Of a stretch of 64,000 nt of DNA, positions 61,062-64,000 are shown piece by piece. The DNA is from Bacillota bacterium (GTDB lineage: Bacteria; Bacillota; Limnochordia; Darwinibacteriales; DTU012), in the NCBI GenBank assembly GCA_012837335.1, contig DURM01000009.1, positions 1 to 64,000 of the forward strand. Reading direction: 5' to 3'. Position 1 is the stretch's first letter. Every line of letters begins with the position of its first letter. Position numbers and translations under genes: made by a program. The notes below the pieces were generated by a model. That model was not told the DNA's origin. It searched no databases and saw nothing but the letters and a program-made list of their open reading frames with translations.

Positions 61062-61541
61062 ATGCCGATAGTTAGAAAAGCTGAGCTCAAGGATTATGAG
61101 CAGGTGCTGCGTTTAAAACGCCAAGTTCATGCGCTGCATGCCAATGCCTGTCCCGACTTTTACAAAAACAGCGATCTGCCGCTGACTAAGCGGCAGTATG
61201 AGATGGACCTCCACAACGACATGGTGGAGGTTTATGTCTTATCAAGGGACAGAGATGTGTTGGGTTATGCTGTAGCCTCTACCAGAATCGTAATCGATCA
61301 TCCCTTGGTTGTTACCCAGAAAATCATGTATATCGAAGACTTCTGCATCGACCAACAGCATCAGAGCCGCGGGCTGGGCACCCTGTTCTTCCGTGGAATC
61401 GAGGAACAGGCCAGGGAAGACGGATATACTTCGATTGAACTTGATGTATGGGAGTTCAATCAAGCTGCCCAGATGTTTTACAAGAAAATGGGGATGGAAT
61501 GCTGCCGGCTTCGTCTCCGCAAACAACTAAAAAATCCATGA
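61062..61541 (+). CDS. GNAT family N-acetyltransferase
   Basis: 159 residues from the ATG at 61062 behind GAGGAGAGGGG. PIVRKAELKDYEQVLRLKRQVHALHANA opens it, and IVTQKIMYIEDFCIDQQHQSRGLGTLFFRGIEEQAR (acetyl-CoA loop QQHQSRGLG) with DVWEFNQAAQMFYKKMGMECCRLRL are complete GNAT motifs. It lies 16 bases downstream of the YoaP-like gene, so both may be co-expressed. The substrate is unknown. Confidence 0.9.
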   Translation: MPIVRKAELKDYEQVLRLKRQVHALHANACPDFYKNSDLPLTKRQYEMDLHNDMVEVYVLSRDRDVLGYAVASTRIVIDHPLVVTQKIMYIEDFCIDQQHQSRGLGTLFFRGIEEQAREDGYTSIELDVWEFNQAAQMFYKKMGMECCRLRLRKQLKNP

Positions 61542-61564
61542 TCTTTACTAAAAATTAATTCGAT

Positions 61565-61593
61565 TTGACAAAACAATTTATTAATGATATCAT
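61565..61593 (+). promoter_or_regulatory. sigma-A type promoter for the second binding-protein gene
   Basis: TTGACA (61565), exactly 17 bases, then TATCAT (61588). The start codon at 61717 leaves a leader of about 117 bases. Confidence 0.7.
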
Positions 61594-61716
61594 AAATAAC
61601 AAAGGTAAAATTTACATAAACTAAAGATGAACCACCTGATGCGGCATCTTTTTTTGCTTATTTATCGAAAGATTCGAAACCTAACTGAGAAAAAAGTAAA
61701 GGAGGAAGTTAGAGAA

Positions 61717-63180
61717 ATGATTGAATCGGGTGTAAAACTGAGAAAGGGTATGTGCTTTTTCTTGGCGGCATTTTTGATGCTTTCTTCCCTAGTTGCCATT
61801 ACTAGTTTCGCACATGCCGAGGCTGGCTGGATTGCGGAAGGCGATCAGGGGTATGGTGAACCAAGAAGAGTATATTCAGAAGATGGAGCTGTCTTGCTTG
61901 AGCTTGAACCCGATGAGTTGTTTATTTTTACTACTAACCAAAAGATCTATGAGAAGTCGACTGCGGCACGGGAAAGACTTATCGGTCAGTATATCCGCGA
62001 AAAGTTCCCCGGCTTAAAATTCAGACTGGTTCACTGGGACGATATGGGTATTCGGGAGAGTAATTTCGAAATATCCGGCGTTTACCCAGACCTTGTGCTG
62101 GAACTTGTGGACCGCAATACAACAAGAATTATTAAAACCTATGGTATGGACTATGATCTGACACCTTTAATCGAGAAGTACGGCTTTGATTTAGATCGCA
62201 TCGATGAAGCCAGTATGGCAATTGTTCTCGATCGATCCACAGGCGGTGTCCTGTCTATTCCATTTGAGATTAATGATTATATCCTCTTTTACAATAAAAC
62301 GATCTTTGATAAAAAGAATGAGCCCTATCCGTATCCGGGTATGACTTATGATGAAGCCTATCAAAAAGCCAGAAAGCTGACATTCGGTGAAGACTTGACA
62401 ATGTACAAGGGATATTTACAGCATCCCGACCAGTACTTGAAGCTGAATCAGCTGGGCTTAATACCATTTAGCCTGACTGAACCGAATAAAGTTGTACTTG
62501 ATACACCGGAGTGGATCGACATTGTTGATAATCTGGTCAGATTCTATGATATCCGCGGCAATATTTGGACAACAACCGATGACTTCTTTACCCGCGGTAA
62601 TGTTGCCATGTGCGTGGATCACATTGAGCGGCTGCTTCAAGCTGCTTTGGTAGAAGAATATATGCCCGCTAACGAAGTTTCGATTTGGAAGAGCAGATTT
62701 GCCGAGAACGGCCTGGTTAAGGGCACCTGGGATATCGCACCGATTCCGGTGTTGAAGGAAGGCGACACCACTGTCTACAGACCTAACATGCTGGGCTGGT
62801 TTATCCCACGGCAATCTGAGCTCAAAGAGACTGCATTCCAGGTAATCATGCATATGCTGTCTGATGAAGTGCAGATGGGCAGAGCTATGGATGGAGTCAA
62901 GGGTACAGTTAACACTCCAGAAATTGCCGCTGCCTACGGTGCCAATATTCCGCAGCTGCAGGGTTTGAACCTCGCAGCAGTATACTGGGGTGAAAACGCA
63001 GTTCAGCCAGTTCGTGATCCGGAAGTTGCTGGTGAAGGATACTGGGACATCGCTCTGTGGATGGTATACAGACAGTATATCCTGAAAGATGGATACTTGT
63101 CTGATATGGCACTGAGACGCGTAGAAATGGAACAGAATCAATGGATCCAGGATCAGATCCGTCAAGGTAAAAAGTGGTAG
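61717..63180 (+). CDS. sugar ABC transporter solute-binding protein (second)
   Basis: 487 residues from the ATG at 61717, behind AAAGGAGG; in-frame starts from 61627 have no ribosome site. The signal peptide ends near TSFAHA and again has no lipobox Cys. The body shows family 1 features: FEINDYILFYNKTIFDKKNEPYPYPGMTYDEAYQKARKLTFGE, TWDIAPIPVLKEGDT and MLGWFIPRQSELKETAFQVIMHML. It is alone, without permease genes nearby, so it may be an extra receptor for another transporter. The substrate is unknown. Confidence 0.87.
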   Translation: MIESGVKLRKGMCFFLAAFLMLSSLVAITSFAHAEAGWIAEGDQGYGEPRRVYSEDGAVLLELEPDELFIFTTNQKIYEKSTAARERLIGQYIREKFPGLKFRLVHWDDMGIRESNFEISGVYPDLVLELVDRNTTRIIKTYGMDYDLTPLIEKYGFDLDRIDEASMAIVLDRSTGGVLSIPFEINDYILFYNKTIFDKKNEPYPYPGMTYDEAYQKARKLTFGEDLTMYKGYLQHPDQYLKLNQLGLIPFSLTEPNKVVLDTPEWIDIVDNLVRFYDIRGNIWTTTDDFFTRGNVAMCVDHIERLLQAALVEEYMPANEVSIWKSRFAENGLVKGTWDIAPIPVLKEGDTTVYRPNMLGWFIPRQSELKETAFQVIMHMLSDEVQMGRAMDGVKGTVNTPEIAAAYGANIPQLQGLNLAAVYWGENAVQPVRDPEVAGEGYWDIALWMVYRQYILKDGYLSDMALRRVEMEQNQWIQDQIRQGKKW

Positions 63181-63201
63181 CAAGCAAATTAAACAAGACG
63201 A

Positions 63202-63232
63202 AAGCGGCTCCGAACAGCGGAGCCGCTTATTA
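63202..63232. terminator. terminator between binding-protein gene and convergent MATE gene
   Basis: AAGCGGCTCCG and CGGAGCCGCTT form an 11-bp perfect stem with a 5-base loop. The T-run is short. Confidence 0.75.
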
Positions 63233-63237
63233 GTTTA

Positions 63238-64000
63238 CTAAACTTTCATTTTACGCCATTTGCCCCGGCGGTAGAAAACATAGGTAACAACTGCTCCTAA
63301 GGTCCATGAGATCAACAGTGAAAAGAAAATTGACTCGGGCCTTCCGGTCGGATACAGCTCGCTTCTGGTTAAGTATGCGATTCCGTAGGCCGTTGGAACA
63401 CGGAGTACAACGGTAGTAAAGAGAGAAATCCACATCGGTGTCATCGTATCGCCAGCACCGCGCATAACTCCGGCTAAGCTCTGCGTTACCGCCATTGCAA
63501 CATAGCCTAAGGCGAGAATTCTCATCATGCGCATACTTAGACCAACCAGCTCGGCAGTGTCGGTAAAGATGTTGACTAAATATCTCCCTAAAAGCAGGAT
63601 AATTATAGTAATAACAGCTGATACGGCTACTGCAATTTTTGTGCCCGTTAATGCCCCTTCTTCAACCCGGTCTAACTTTTGAGCTCCAATATTCTGTCCT
63701 GTAAAGGTTGTCATGGCTGCTCCAAAAGAGAAGTTCGGCATCATTGCAAACCCGTCGACTCGCATTACGATTACGTTACAAGCAATCACCATTTCCCCAA
63801 AGGAGTTTGTTAGTGACTGAACTACAATCATGGCCAGTGAAAAAATGGCCTGAGTTAATCCTGAAGGCAGTCCAAGCTTAATCAGTCTTACAGCGAGGTC
63901 TTTATCCGGCTTTAATACTGCCCAGTTCAGATCAAAGCTATCCTTCATTTTCATCAGCTTCCACAGACATAAAATTCCGGAGATTCCCTGAGCGATTACA
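63238..64000 (-). CDS. MATE family efflux transporter (partial, C-terminal half)
   Basis: The frame is open from the right edge of the window (VIAQGISGILCLWKL, then MKMKDSFDLNWAVLKPD) to TAA at 63238, about 253 residues. This is the second half of a MATE transporter: LIKLGLPSGLTQAIFSLAMIVVQSLTNSFGE restarts the repeat, GQNIGAQKLDRVEEG is the family motif, and the last helices end in a basic tail. The apparent ATG at 63954 is internal, not the start. It is related to the MATE gene at the left edge. Confidence 0.92.
   Translation of the reverse strand, partial: VIAQGISGILCLWKLMKMKDSFDLNWAVLKPDKDLAVRLIKLGLPSGLTQAIFSLAMIVVQSLTNSFGEMVIACNVIVMRVDGFAMMPNFSFGAAMTTFTGQNIGAQKLDRVEEGALTGTKIAVAVSAVITIIILLLGRYLVNIFTDTAELVGLSMRMMRILALGYVAMAVTQSLAGVMRGAGDTMTPMWISLFTTVVLRVPTAYGIAYLTRSELYPTGRPESIFFSLLISWTLGAVVTYVFYRRGKWRKMKV

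Noticed and set aside
62458-63183. A 241-residue minus-strand frame opposite the second binding protein
   Set aside because: No ribosome site or recognisable motif, and the plus-strand gene has a signal peptide and family pattern.
63238-63954. Start of the right-edge MATE gene at 63954
   Set aside because: The frame stays open to the window edge and the upstream residues fit a MATE protein, so the gene is truncated by the window.

Overview
The window looks like the chromosome of an anaerobic, polysaccharide-degrading, low-to-moderate G+C Firmicutes (Bacillota)-type bacterium. The reasons are strong AGGAGG-type ribosome binding sites, frequent TTG/GTG starts, AraC regulators beside glycan genes, a binding-protein-dependent sugar importer without its own ATPase, and an anaerobic-type sulfatase maturase homologue. 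Two sugar-binding proteins have signal peptides but no lipobox, so a diderm Firmicutes lineage is possible. The genus cannot be named from the sequence.

Layout. 0-8.4 kb holds household and accessory genes: a MATE exporter, an ABC-2 exporter with a frameshifted ATPase, an acidic coiled-coil protein, an AraC regulator, a GyrI-like protein, a membrane chemoreceptor, a YhcH-type protein and a methyltransferase. 8.4-12.8 kb (minus strand) is a two-gene operon of secreted SGNH esterases resembling rhamnogalacturonan acetylesterases. 13.4-16.1 kb carries an intracellular GH2 enzyme and an AraC/cupin regulator with a good promoter. 16.4-44.7 kb is a run of 17 plus-strand genes ending at a strong terminator: a CehA/McbA-like PHP metallohydrolase, a DUF5696-like exported protein, two sugar permeases, an NHL-TPR-Yip1 membrane protein, a solute-binding protein, a secreted LamG protein, a secreted GH43, a very large GH115 alpha-glucuronidase, three paralogous LamG lipoproteins, an intracellular GH43, a sulfatase, two Gfo/Idh/MocA oxidoreductases, a sulfatase-maturase homologue and mannonate dehydratase. 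A 12-bp inverted repeat lies over the probable promoter, and several long hairpins without U-tracts separate its cistrons. 44.8-50.6 kb has an acetyltransferase, a HemW-like radical SAM protein, a multidomain PL10 pectate lyase and a DUF1593 protein. 51.3-54.1 kb contains several decayed genes. 54.6-64 kb has a MFS transporter, a DUF5320/DUF134/NifX-like cluster behind a doubly palindromic promoter, small membrane and nuclease proteins, acetyltransferases, a second solute-binding protein, and a partial MATE gene at the right edge.

How the genes may work together (inference). The big locus reads as a Gram-positive polysaccharide utilisation locus for an acidic, possibly sulfated, glucuronoxylan-like glycan. 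LamG lipoproteins and secreted GH43/GH115 would act outside, the permeases and binding protein would import oligosaccharides, and cytoplasmic GH43, GH2, sulfatase, oxidoreductases and UxuA would finish the breakdown, with uronate leaving as 2-keto-3-deoxygluconate. The oddest element is the sulfatase-maturase homologue, which keeps its SPASM and SEC-C cysteines but has lost two of the three cysteines that hold the radical SAM cluster. No tRNA, rRNA, CRISPR array or insertion sequence was recognised.
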